This document shows positions 1-8,226 of a stretch of 64,000 bases of DNA, in pieces (positions within the stretch are counted from its first letter, which is position 1; each line of letters starts with the position of its first letter). The stretch is from Chrysogorgia sp. JL179-B06 (taxonomy: Eukaryota > Cnidaria > Anthozoa > Scleralcyonacea > Chrysogorgiidae). The stretch lies in NCBI GenBank assembly GCA_035772405.1, contig JAYKKM010000263.1:186001-250000 (forward strand), read 5' to 3'. The notes beneath the pieces are model-generated. The model searched no databases. It saw only the letters and a program-made list of their open reading frames with translations, and was not told where the DNA came from. A program made the position numbers and the translations under genes.

Positions 1-275
1 AATTTAGAAACTGGTTAAATCTGTCATTTTCGTTTCAACCAGTATTAAATTGGTTAAAATGGCAACATTTTTTATTGGTTGTACTCACCAAAACCTAATT
101 GGTTATAACCAAATGTTATTGGTTGGATAACCGATACTAATTGGTCGTTTTAACCAAATTAATATTGATTATTCTAACCAATATGGTTTTGGTTACTATG
201 ACCAATTTTTAACTGGTTCTCTCAGTTGCATTCAGATGACCTTTTTTTTTTGGTTATTTCAACCAATCATTTTTT
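1..275. repeat. AT-rich cluster of short TTGGTT / AACCAA inverted motifs
   Basis: At least a dozen copies of TTGGT(T) and its complement (A)ACCA(A) are packed into about 270 bases, many as small palindromes such as TTGGTTATAACCAA near 99-112. The array ends against the 3' end of the first minus-strand gene and reaches its stop codon. It may be subterminal DNA of the Polinton (replication or packaging signal) or a separate short repeat. No matching block is visible beyond the polymerase on the right, so it is not shown to be the terminal inverted repeat. Nothing else is recognisable here. Confidence 0.6.
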
Positions 276-688
276 ACAGTGTACGGCGTCACAATCGCGA
301 CAATGCTCTCAACGTCTTTCTTTAGTAACGGGTCTTTTTGTAACTCATCATTTAGTTCGTCAGGGTTCTCAATAGCGTTCAACCCATCTAGTAAGCTAGC
401 GAATTTGCTGATTAGCAAGTCGGTGAGAAAAGCGTTTGCAATTTCCATTCTCTTCAACTCATATTGGCGCCATATCTTGTCGATAACCTTTGCAGACGCT
501 TTTTTAATGTACGCTTCAGATTGGCTTACCACACCATCACCAGACAGTCTAATAAGTTCAGCTCTTTTAGCGTCAATGTCGTCTTCCACAGTTGAAGTAC
601 CAGCGGCTTGAGTATCCTCAACTAATTCCTCAATCGTGGGATTTTCTTCACTTTTGTGCTTCACCATCGCGCTATTACTTATACCCAT
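254..688 (-). CDS. Uncharacterised Polinton protein, 144 aa
   Basis: I do not recognise a named family. The protein starts with an acidic, Ser/Thr-rich tail (residues 1-40) followed by a predicted helical region rich in K, E, I and L (about 40-130), with no membrane segment or signal peptide. It is the last gene of the minus-strand virion cassette: its start codon lies 3 bases past the stop of the packaging ATPase, so co-transcription is likely. The ATG is preceded by an A/T run (AAAATATGG) like that of other genes in the cassette. Position beside ATPase and capsid genes suggests a small virion or assembly protein; that is inference from context only. Confidence 0.6.
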   Translation of the reverse strand: MGISNSAMVKHKSEENPTIEELVEDTQAAGTSTVEDDIDAKRAELIRLSGDGVVSQSEAYIKKASAKVIDKIWRQYELKRMEIANAFLTDLLISKFASLLDGLNAIENPDELNDELQKDPLLKKDVESIVAIVTPYTVKNDWLK

Positions 689-691
689 ATT

Positions 692-1291
692 TTATTGCGG
701 AATAACAACTTCGTGACTGTATGGATAGCGCAGTGAGATTTCAAGTCTAGCGTACTTATGATTTTTTAGTGCGGTCACAATCGCCGACGCTTCCTCTTTG
801 CTAATGTGTCCAAGGTAATCGTCAATAACAACCTTCATATCACTTCTGCTCGGACAGTAAAAGCAAATAAGCTTACTAATGTTTTCTCTATACGGTTTTG
901 CGATCGACGTCAGTTGTTGTGTGATGACAATAACGCTCAACATAAAATGTCGCGCACTAAAAGCCAAGTTGACCAATTGACTAGTCCTATTCTTGACGTC
1001 CTGCCCACTTGCACAGTCGTCCAACACAATCAGAGTGTTAGTGCCTTTAAAAGTGTTCGTTACACACTTGAGAACAGCGTCGACATTGTCTTGTGCACAG
1101 TCTATCGCTAGCACGTCAGGGTCACGTACATATTTCCAATCTTGATACGCTTTCTTCCACTCGAAAGTAGGGCAAATCAACACAATGTAGTCAAATTTGC
1201 CGCGATGCTCGGATTCCAGTGTGTTGAGTAGATAGTGTGTCTTACCACAAGCTGTCATCCCAACAATTAGCGCGTTAAACGGAGTTTCCAT
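692..1291 (-). CDS. FtsK/HerA-type genome-packaging ATPase
   Basis: A 199-aa P-loop ATPase expected to power DNA entry into the capsid. Walker A is GMTACGKT at residues 11-18; Walker B is LIVLDD at 87-92, with the second Asp as the probable catalytic acid; a polar sensor motif ITQQ lies at 123-126, the order found in the compact A32/FtsK-HerA packaging ATPases of Polintons and large DNA viruses. The short length is normal for Polinton copies. The gene sits 15 bases after the major capsid gene and 3 bases before the 144-aa gene on the same strand. The frame is intact, so this copy may be young despite its broken polymerase. Confidence 0.88.
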   Translation of the reverse strand: METPFNALIVGMTACGKTHYLLNTLESEHRGKFDYIVLICPTFEWKKAYQDWKYVRDPDVLAIDCAQDNVDAVLKCVTNTFKGTNTLIVLDDCASGQDVKNRTSQLVNLAFSARHFMLSVIVITQQLTSIAKPYRENISKLICFYCPSRSDMKVVIDDYLGHISKEEASAIVTALKNHKYARLEISLRYPYSHEVVIPQ

Positions 1292-1306
1292 TAAATTGCG
1301 TTTGAT

Positions 1307-2545
1307 TTAATACTGGATTGATTGCAGCCCATTGTTCATGAAGTTGACCAGCCCATCACTCATCACAAACACCCTGCACATAACATTTGCAGTCGTCGCT
1401 TTCTTTGTGATTTCAAGAAGCACGCCGGATTGTGTGTTCACAATTTTCTTGCCAGTGGCGACGTTGCGATTATCTTGAACGCTCCTCAAGTCAATGACTA
1501 ACGCGAAACCGCTTTGGTAGAACTTCTGTATGGTCATGAACTGAGCGTGTTCTTCACCCAACCCAAACAACCGTTTTGCTTCTGCATAGAACTTCGACTT
1601 TGGAATGCCTTGTGAGTACACGCTATTTGGCACACCTTCAATTGTGACTCTAACACTCTCGATATTTGGGTAAAGAAACTCCTCACTGTCTGTTCGCACC
1701 TTATTCGTGAATAGCAACACGATTGCCTTCATGCTTTTTCTTGGTAGATTAACATTCTCGTTCACAATGGTCGTACCTTTGTCCCACTCAGTGGTTTTCA
1801 TCAACGTGACGTGTTCGTATGACAAACTACGACCACTTGCGTACAACGACGTTATTTCATCAGAGAGCTCCTGGTTGTCAATCGTCTCATACTCAAGCTC
1901 GAGGTTCTCCAGAGTGTATCCACCTACACTCTCATTGGATTGTGCCACCATGATGTCTGTGGCCTTCGGAAGTGTGATCACATACTGCAAGTTGTTATTC
2001 ATGCTAAAAGGAGCGTACAACCCGTGGTCATCCATGATTTTACCAAGCTTTATTCGCTGTTTCGTTCCAATCACACCAAACATTAACGCGTCACTAACTT
2101 TAGCAACGTTTCCACTTGTCGCACCACTGTCGTCCTTAGAAATTAGCTTTCTCAAGTTCTCAGAGCCAATACCATAGTCAATCATTTGGTCTCGCGCAGT
2201 AACGCTCTCCCAAAGGTCACGATAAACACCAGTGTAATTTTCCCCATTGTTGTCATACACAGTTTCCCCAGCTAGTCTCACAACAAGCTTCTCACAAAGT
2301 AACTTGCTCACATTATTCAAGAACCAACTTTTGTCATTCGCATTCTTAAAGTCGAACACTAAACCCAACGATCCAGGCACCAAACAGCTACTAACCTTGA
2401 GCTTCGGCGCATCGATGTAAAGTTCCTCACCAGGACTGACTTTATTAGGGTTCAACGTGATCACATGCTGCGTTCTCGCCCCTTTTATGACACCCATGGT
2501 CGCTCGTCTAAAACCAGGACTCAACTCTGCCGACGTGACGTTCAT
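1307..2545 (-). CDS. Major capsid protein (double jelly-roll type)
   Basis: The 412-aa product is beta-rich throughout, with alternating hydrophobic strands and loops, no membrane segment and no enzyme motif. Length, order and position next to the packaging ATPase match the hexon-like double jelly-roll major capsid proteins of Polintons and adintoviruses. An internal tract near residues 110-135 resembles the conserved Y/W-rich stretch seen in these capsid proteins. The assignment rests on synteny and general character; I see no single diagnostic motif, and a structure prediction would be the test. The frame is complete. The start follows an AGTATATG context. It is flanked by the 471-aa coiled-coil protein upstream and the ATPase downstream. 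Confidence 0.75.
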   Translation of the reverse strand: MNVTSAELSPGFRRATMGVIKGARTQHVITLNPNKVSPGEELYIDAPKLKVSSCLVPGSLGLVFDFKNANDKSWFLNNVSKLLCEKLVVRLAGETVYDNNGENYTGVYRDLWESVTARDQMIDYGIGSENLRKLISKDDSGATSGNVAKVSDALMFGVIGTKQRIKLGKIMDDHGLYAPFSMNNNLQYVITLPKATDIMVAQSNESVGGYTLENLELEYETIDNQELSDEITSLYASGRSLSYEHVTLMKTTEWDKGTTIVNENVNLPRKSMKAIVLLFTNKVRTDSEEFLYPNIESVRVTIEGVPNSVYSQGIPKSKFYAEAKRLFGLGEEHAQFMTIQKFYQSGFALVIDLRSVQDNRNVATGKKIVNTQSGVLLEITKKATTANVMCRVFVMSDGLVNFMNNGLQSIQY

Positions 2546-2567
2546 ATACTTTACACATATTTTGTTA

Positions 2568-3983
2568 CTACCGTTTTAGCTTGTAATAGTCATAAGCAAA
2601 CCACGCAAATATCACTGCGAGCACCCACAGATTTTGAGCCAACCACGCGAGACCCTTCGCACCTAACGTCAACGCATTATAAACTAAGTTAGCCAACCCA
2701 ACAGCCCATGGACCCATCCTCATTATCGCGTTCTTAACAGCTTGTGCAAATGACCTCGTAGCCATAGCGCCTTTCACAACAGCAGACCTCCCAGCGATAA
2801 TAATAGTTGTTATAATTCCAGCCACTGAAATTGCCACAGCGCTCAACCCAACTATATTTTCTTTAGCCCATTCCTTAAATTTCTGAAACCTGTCAATGTC
2901 GACTTCTTGTTGCTCTCTAACCTCCTCTATTTGCCGCTGTTCAATAACTCTGTCTCTAGCCTTTCTAAGTCCAATCATTCTTTCAACTAGATTAATACGC
3001 TCTTTTTTCTCCGCAGCTGTGAGGCCTTCTCTGTTAAGTTCTGCCAATCTCCTACTCGTTTCGTCTATCGCCTTTTGAAAATAGTCTGCTTGTGTTTGCA
3101 ACGCACCAGTGTCACCTATTCTTGATTCACGCAACACACTATCGCTTGGATTAACCACACCACTCAGATCACGGTTCTCGTTTGGTGTTAGCCCAAGTGT
3201 GTCGTCGTGGCCCACTCTTGTCTCAATTACTGGGAAGTCGTCTGGGACTACTTCTGTTGTGACAGCTGTTGTCTCTGTATTCTCAGGGATTTGACTAACT
3301 AACTGTCTGAACTGCTCAATCGCGTTTTTACTACTCACGTCTTTACTGTAGACCAAGCCTTTCTTCCCAGGTATTAGAATTCGTTTGGGTTTTCCATATT
3401 TACCATCTTTGTTTATCGGTTTGAAAAGAATAGCCCCTGAGTCCGTAACCTGCGACCTGTTGACTATTTTCCTTGACGCGTCGTCGCGGCCGAGCCCCTT
3501 TTTGCTTAATTTACGTATTTTCCTATTTATTAGCTTGATTCTTTTTACGTTGTTTTCTGTCAGCTCTTTGTTGGACGCTTTTAGCTCACCCAGTCTTTTC
3601 CTAATTTCCTCCTCCTCTTCAAAAGCTAGACTGAAACTTATGTCATTGACGTCACCATATGACTCCTGTTCAAACTTTACTGTTGGGACTTCTGTGTTAG
3701 TCCCCCTTATTGTCACCGTCTTACCATCGTCAGTGTCGATAAACGACGTCTCTTTTTCTCGAAACCTTCTCTCTTGCTCGTCCTGAAGTCTGTCTATTCT
3801 CTCAGACAATTTTTCATACTCAACACGCTCAACGTCTGGCATGTCACCGCTGGTGTACTTATCGTCAAGTAAATTGTAAGCTTGAGTGACTCTTTCAAGT
3901 TCGGCGTTTATTTGATCATCAGTGTAAGCTCTACCAAAGTTCTCCATCTCAATCTCGTCGAAACCTTCCCAACCTTCAGCCAT
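2568..3983 (-). CDS. Coiled-coil protein with C-terminal hydrophobic helices (copy 1)
   Basis: A 471-aa protein with an acidic, heptad-like coiled-coil N-terminal half (about 20-180), a basic KPINKDGKYGKPKR-like central segment near 190-215, a second coiled coil (about 295-375), then hydrophobic helices at about 378-400 and 435-465. The last 150 residues are nearly the same as those of the neighbouring 317-aa protein, and both begin MAEG; the two arose by tandem duplication. Proteins of this general build recur in invertebrate Polintons with unknown function. A membrane-active or internal virion role is possible but inferred. The upstream copy lacks most of the central basic insert, so the two have diverged in the middle. 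Confidence 0.7.
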   Translation of the reverse strand: MAEGWEGFDEIEMENFGRAYTDDQINAELERVTQAYNLLDDKYTSGDMPDVERVEYEKLSERIDRLQDEQERRFREKETSFIDTDDGKTVTIRGTNTEVPTVKFEQESYGDVNDISFSLAFEEEEEIRKRLGELKASNKELTENNVKRIKLINRKIRKLSKKGLGRDDASRKIVNRSQVTDSGAILFKPINKDGKYGKPKRILIPGKKGLVYSKDVSSKNAIEQFRQLVSQIPENTETTAVTTEVVPDDFPVIETRVGHDDTLGLTPNENRDLSGVVNPSDSVLRESRIGDTGALQTQADYFQKAIDETSRRLAELNREGLTAAEKKERINLVERMIGLRKARDRVIEQRQIEEVREQQEVDIDRFQKFKEWAKENIVGLSAVAISVAGIITTIIIAGRSAVVKGAMATRSFAQAVKNAIMRMGPWAVGLANLVYNALTLGAKGLAWLAQNLWVLAVIFAWFAYDYYKLKR

Positions 3984-4042
3984 ATTACATTAGCTCACAT
4001 TTTGAATATTGCTTTCTGGTATCCATGAATCACGTTTTTGCT
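3972..4042. repeat. Duplication scar: copy of the integrase 3' end
   Basis: The bases before the 471-aa gene repeat those before the 317-aa gene (4988 to about 5055) with only scattered changes. At 4988-5055 they contain the real last codons and stop of the integrase; here the same stretch has no integrase attached. This shows that the duplicated unit included the integrase tail plus the whole coiled-coil gene. Confidence 0.85.
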
Positions 4043-4043
4043 T

Positions 4044-4997
4044 TTAGTTTAAATAATTGTACGCAAGCCACGCGAATGTCACCGCAAACACCCACAGATT
4101 TTGAGCTAACCAAGCGAGACCCTTTGCGCCTACCACCAGCGCGTCATAAACTAAGTTAGCCAACCCAACAGCCCATGGACCCATCCTCATTATTGCGTTT
4201 TTAACAGCCTGTGCAAACGACCTTGTGGTCATAGCGCCTTTCATAACGTTAGTCCTCCCGGCGATAATAATAGTTGTTATAATCGCAGCTACCGAAATCG
4301 CTAGAGCACTCATCCCAACCATATTTTCTCTAGCCCATTTCTTGAATTTCTGCAATCTGTCAATGTCGACTTCCTGTTGCTCTCTAACCTCCTCTATTTC
4401 CCGCTGTTTAATAAGCATGTCTTTAGCCTGTATAAGTCCAATCACTCTTCCAGCTAGATCAATATACTCTTCGCCCCCCACAGTCGTGAGATCTTTTTTT
4501 TTGCCGAGCTCTGTCATTCTCTCGCTCGCTTTGTCTATCGCTTCTCGAAAATGGTTTGCTTGTATTTGCAATGTGCCAGTATCGCCTATTCTTGACTCAG
4601 ACATCACACTCTCGCTTGGGTTGAGTAGCGCGCTCAACTCACGGTTCTCGATTGGTGTTAGTTCAGGTATGTTGACGTACTCTGCGTGTGTGGTGTCTAA
4701 CAATGGCGCACTCCTCGCGATGTCTTCGTAGTCTTTTGCGTTGTCATTAATCCGCGTCTCAATATCACTAAAGGCCTCCTCCATGTGTTGACGCGTTCTT
4801 CTACCACTCTCAAGAACCAGCCCACTCCTCACTTTAGTTAGTCTAACTCTCTCGCCGACTGCGACGTTTGGGTCGTCCCAAGCTAGTTCACTATCTTGAG
4901 TGGCTTTTTCAAGACTATACTTTAGTTCATCGTCAGTGACATCTTTGTGCTCGTTAGAGCCCTCCATCTCAAAGTCGTCGAAGTCACCTTCAGCCAT
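4044..4997 (-). CDS. Coiled-coil protein with C-terminal hydrophobic helices (copy 2)
   Basis: A 317-aa paralogue of the product of 2568-3983. The shared parts are the acidic N-terminus (MAEG start), the second coiled coil with an EVREQQEVDIDR motif near residue 200, and the C-terminal hydrophobic helices; the basic middle of the longer copy is missing. The gene starts 6 bases after the integrase stop on the same strand. The C-terminal helices are more similar than the N-terminal halves, suggesting selection on, or gene conversion of, the membrane-like tail. Function is unknown; two unequal forms could be incorporated together, which is only a guess. Confidence 0.7.
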   Translation of the reverse strand: MAEGDFDDFEMEGSNEHKDVTDDELKYSLEKATQDSELAWDDPNVAVGERVRLTKVRSGLVLESGRRTRQHMEEAFSDIETRINDNAKDYEDIARSAPLLDTTHAEYVNIPELTPIENRELSALLNPSESVMSESRIGDTGTLQIQANHFREAIDKASERMTELGKKKDLTTVGGEEYIDLAGRVIGLIQAKDMLIKQREIEEVREQQEVDIDRLQKFKKWARENMVGMSALAISVAAIITTIIIAGRTNVMKGAMTTRSFAQAVKNAIMRMGPWAVGLANLVYDALVVGAKGLAWLAQNLWVFAVTFAWLAYNYLN

Positions 4998-5003
4998 ATT
5001 ACA

Positions 5004-6116
5004 TTAACTCACATTTTGAATATCGCTTTCTAGTATCCATGAATTATGTTTGCTTTCGTAACCTAACCATTTGACCAGCGCCATCTTCTTCCCTTTCACT
5101 CTCTTTCTTCTCAAAACCTTTTCGACTCTATACACGTCATCACCAGGTTTCTTATTGACCAGCGACAATTCCTGTTCGTAAAACTTCCCAATAATCTGTT
5201 CACCACTTATGTCCTCAATTTCATACACATTTGGATCACCACGAATAACTTTCACCACTTTAAACAGCTCTTCAGTGAAGTTGGCTTCATAGCCCTTTGT
5301 GAACACACTCTTGTATTTACTAATTCTCACTGATTCGCCAACTCTAAACTTTGGCAATGGGTTGTCTGCAAATTGGTGACCAAACAAAGTGGTCCACACT
5401 TCACCTTCATTTGACTTATTGACATCCTTTGGCTTCATCATAATGCCTCGATTCACATTGCTATTGTAATTGTCCACAAACTGATCCAAAACGTCAACCC
5501 ATTTGTACGTTCCACGAGCGTAAAAGTACTTCCACATAATACTCTTCAGACTTCTATTAAAACGCTCGACAACAGCAGCCTTTTTATCGCTCTTAGTGCT
5601 GAAATATTCAACACCATATTCTTTCAACAAACTTTTCACCCCAACGTTGTAGAATTCGAGTCCATCATCAAATTGTGCTAACTTAGGCGTGGCCCCAAAC
5701 CGATCTTTAAAGTCATTCAACAACTTTCCAACAGCCTCAGTCATGTTCTTTGTGTCTTTTCTGTAAACTGCAATGCCAAAAGCGTATCTACTCAATATTT
5801 CAATACCTGTTAGTATCCAATAATACCCTTTGTTCTGTTTTGAGTACTTACTCATGTCCACTAAGTCCATTTGGAGCTCTTCGCCAAGAAACCCAACGAA
5901 GGTAGCACGGAACTTATGTCTTCTCACAATGGGTTTGTACCTAGTGTAAGTGTCCTGCGTGGTCAACCATTTTTTCACTGTTTTTCTAGTTACTTTCAAT
6001 CCGTCTCCCAATGCACTTTGATACAACCTCTCTGCACCAGTGTACCCTGTCTTGGGACTATAATAGATGTCTCTCAACCCTTGCTCTGTTTCCACACCGA
6101 GCTCCATATAATTCAC
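5004..6116 (-). CDS. Retroviral-type (rve) integrase with C-terminal chromodomain
   Basis: A 370-aa Polinton integrase expected to insert the linear genome into chromosomal DNA. The RNase H-fold core shows the catalytic triad D84 (QMDLVD), D150 (QFDDGLEF) and E184 (VVERFNRS), a D,D33E spacing. An N-terminal basic helical region (about 25-70) may be the DNA-binding part. The last 45 residues (326-370) form a chromodomain, with VYRVEKVL and the ALVKWLGY core followed by NSWI, which in related elements targets insertion to marked chromatin. All three acidic residues are present and the frame is intact. Its start overlaps the minor capsid stop by 4 bases, so it belongs to the same transcription unit. 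Confidence 0.93.
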   Translation of the reverse strand: MNYMELGVETEQGLRDIYYSPKTGYTGAERLYQSALGDGLKVTRKTVKKWLTTQDTYTRYKPIVRRHKFRATFVGFLGEELQMDLVDMSKYSKQNKGYYWILTGIEILSRYAFGIAVYRKDTKNMTEAVGKLLNDFKDRFGATPKLAQFDDGLEFYNVGVKSLLKEYGVEYFSTKSDKKAAVVERFNRSLKSIMWKYFYARGTYKWVDVLDQFVDNYNSNVNRGIMMKPKDVNKSNEGEVWTTLFGHQFADNPLPKFRVGESVRISKYKSVFTKGYEANFTEELFKVVKVIRGDPNVYEIEDISGEQIIGKFYEQELSLVNKKPGDDVYRVEKVLRRKRVKGKKMALVKWLGYESKHNSWILESDIQNVS

Positions 6117-6784
6117 ACAATATACAGTTCCAATAACACCGCGCCAATTTTAAGATCGTCGTTATTCGGTTTGACGCGAAACGTCATACTTGAGTAAACA
6201 CCTTTTTTAATACTCACCTTGGACTCAATATCCACATGACGTTGCACTGACCCCTTCAAAGACTGTTCAGTGGGTATTGGTAATGTTGTGATCACATCGC
6301 TACGCTTCCCATCAATACCTACATTGCTCTCCGTCTCAACAACGTCACACGAAACTTCTATGTACTTCAGACCTCTGTACATGTCGACCTTGTTTGGGCT
6401 GACGTACCACCTCCCACTTTGGATTAACGTGTTTTCTGCAAAGCCAAGAAGAGGTCCAACCCTCAGCAATCGAAACGGGGCTACAGTCTTTACTCTACAC
6501 CCGCCAGATGGGGTTTTCTCTATTTCAACACCTTTCCCCACGCTGGGGATCTGGAGTATTACGTACTCAACCAACGTGTTGAAGTTATAGTGTCCTTGAG
6601 GTATCGAATGTTGTGTGGAGCCAATGAAGGAAAAGTCGATTGTGTTTGCCAATACGTTGTCGTAGTCCCAAAACACAGTGGCTGTCTTGACCATAATGTA
6701 TGGGTTATCGTGCATGATCATCACACTGTTGTCAAAGGACACGACTTTTTCTGCGCCTTCAATGAATACCGTCAACTTTCGCAT
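6113..6784 (-). CDS. Minor capsid (penton-type) protein
   Basis: A 223-aa protein matching in layout the single-jelly-roll minor capsid protein of Polintons. A PQGHYNFNTL-type strand and helix lie near residue 60, an LLGF motif followed by a W/Y-rich strand near 115, a YIEVSCDVV-like strand near 145, and a C-terminal strand giving TFRV with an LLELYIV end. I chose the ATG at 6784; the open frame runs to 6844, but that would add a hydrophobic stretch overlapping the divergent gene that starts at 6809. It is the first gene of the minus-strand virion block and overlaps the integrase start by 4 bases. The fold is inferred from family resemblance. Confidence 0.75.
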   Translation of the reverse strand: MRKLTVFIEGAEKVVSFDNSVMIMHDNPYIMVKTATVFWDYDNVLANTIDFSFIGSTQHSIPQGHYNFNTLVEYVILQIPSVGKGVEIEKTPSGGCRVKTVAPFRLLRVGPLLGFAENTLIQSGRWYVSPNKVDMYRGLKYIEVSCDVVETESNVGIDGKRSDVITTLPIPTEQSLKGSVQRHVDIESKVSIKKGVYSSMTFRVKPNNDDLKIGAVLLELYIV

Positions 6785-6808
6785 TGTGTATAACATACAG
6801 TATATTAT
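6785..6808. promoter_or_regulatory. Compact divergent promoter region
   Basis: Only 24 bases separate the chosen start of the minus-strand capsid block (6784) from the plus-strand start at 6809. The gap contains TATATTATAT immediately before the plus-strand ATG and is A/T rich on both strands. If transcription of the plus-strand gene begins at the downstream ATG at 6857, the region would be larger. No experimental start site is known. Confidence 0.4.
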
Positions 6809-8224
6809 ATGCAGAAAGCCCTTCATGACTACTATGGAAAGCACTACGAACGCGCGATGGCGAACACATCAAAGGCTACACACGACGCAAAGGCAGACCT
6901 CATCAAAAAGTACCCCCACGCTACTTTAAGCAAATTCGAGTTCTATCCAAATATTTCAAAAGACGGTAAGATCCTAGGTGTCGACGTGTACTTCAGAAAC
7001 AACGACATCCTTAGCACAGACATAACCAGCGCAACCTTCAAAAATGATAAGAACATGTGGAAGTGGCTACACAATAGTAAGTTCCCAATAATATGGCAAG
7101 GCGGTGGAACTATCCAACCACTGCCAAAAGGTCATAAGAACCACTGGGGACTTTGGGATGGCTATCCAACAGAAAATGTGTTGAATTATCCAGTGAATAA
7201 CTTCAAAGTCTTTGTTAACCAAAATAGCTACTTCATGTCAAAGCTACCAACCTTACAAATCACCACGTCAAAGACCATGTCAGAGTGGGACGACAACGAA
7301 TCTTACTACCGTGTTGTGTTTGCGACGTATTGTGCGAGTTTCTGTTGTGGAGTCTCACTGCAACATTTATCAGTGTCACAAGAAGTTCACCCTGTGGTCA
7401 CAAGTGTGATGAGATTTCATGTGTACTTCACCATTAGGAGACTTCTCAGAAGAATGGAGGGTGGTGAGACCATGAAATCAATAAGTAGAGAATTCAACGC
7501 TTCCGAATTGTATGGTAAGATTTCCAAGATCCCCAGAAAACATTACTACCAGAATAAAGTCCTGAGCGATGGCACTTTAGGCGAATCCAGAGTCTACACA
7601 CTCAACGACGTTCAGAACGATTATAAACGATACGTCGCGCGATTGTCAGACGGTTTCACCAACATTGGGTTGCAATATCTAAATCAAAGCATAGAAGCCT
7701 TTGTGTACTCCACACTTGGTGCGCAAGCGAGAACACGTGTATCAGTCGTTGGTGGTTCTGCGGGAAGTCTAGAAACCCAACAAGAATTCCGCAAGTTGTT
7801 TTCTGACAGTGTTATCAACTATGACGTATCGACATGGATTCTCAACATGAATAAATCGATTAGAGACACCAACGTTGTTCAAAATCTCGCAGTGTCGCCA
7901 AGTACATGGTTAATGCCAAGTAATGTGGTGATACTCAAGAATAAAATCGCTGGGTACAACAACTTATTAAAGATTGCTACAGAGTCCATGAGATTTGGAG
8001 TGAACACTCGCTTGAATGCAACAACACCAACGACTGTGGCTAAAAAAGTCCACCAAGAAAATGTGGTGACTAACTTGGTAGTACCACCCGTGAAGAAAAC
8101 AATGGCCACCACCAATCAGAAGGCACAGACCACCACAAGTAAGTCAGACACGACAACGCTAGCGATAGTGTTAGGGTTCTCGGCAGTCTCTGGCTATCTA
8201 GTAAGCAAATACACCTTGAAGTAG
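6809..8224 (+). CDS. Uncharacterised 471-aa Polinton protein with C-terminal membrane anchor
   Basis: I do not recognise the family. The body (1-420) is a mixed helix/strand protein with aromatic-rich stretches, including a W/G cluster near 85-120 (KWLH, IWQGGG, HWGLWDGY). A Thr/Lys-rich linker (about 410-445) leads to a single hydrophobic segment (about 449-465) close to a basic C-terminus, as in a tail-anchored protein. It is the first plus-strand gene and is followed after 2 bases by the fibre-like gene. The ATG at 6857 is an alternative start. Position next to a fibre suggests a surface or entry role, which is inference only. Confidence 0.65.
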   Translation: MQKALHDYYGKHYERAMANTSKATHDAKADLIKKYPHATLSKFEFYPNISKDGKILGVDVYFRNNDILSTDITSATFKNDKNMWKWLHNSKFPIIWQGGGTIQPLPKGHKNHWGLWDGYPTENVLNYPVNNFKVFVNQNSYFMSKLPTLQITTSKTMSEWDDNESYYRVVFATYCASFCCGVSLQHLSVSQEVHPVVTSVMRFHVYFTIRRLLRRMEGGETMKSISREFNASELYGKISKIPRKHYYQNKVLSDGTLGESRVYTLNDVQNDYKRYVARLSDGFTNIGLQYLNQSIEAFVYSTLGAQARTRVSVVGGSAGSLETQQEFRKLFSDSVINYDVSTWILNMNKSIRDTNVVQNLAVSPSTWLMPSNVVILKNKIAGYNNLLKIATESMRFGVNTRLNATTPTTVAKKVHQENVVTNLVVPPVKKTMATTNQKAQTTTSKSDTTTLAIVLGFSAVSGYLVSKYTLK

Positions 8225-8226
8225 TA

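Noticed and set aside
279..3786. Plus-strand frames opposite the capsid block
   Set aside because: They are mirror shadows of intact minus-strand genes, with no domain or promoter support.
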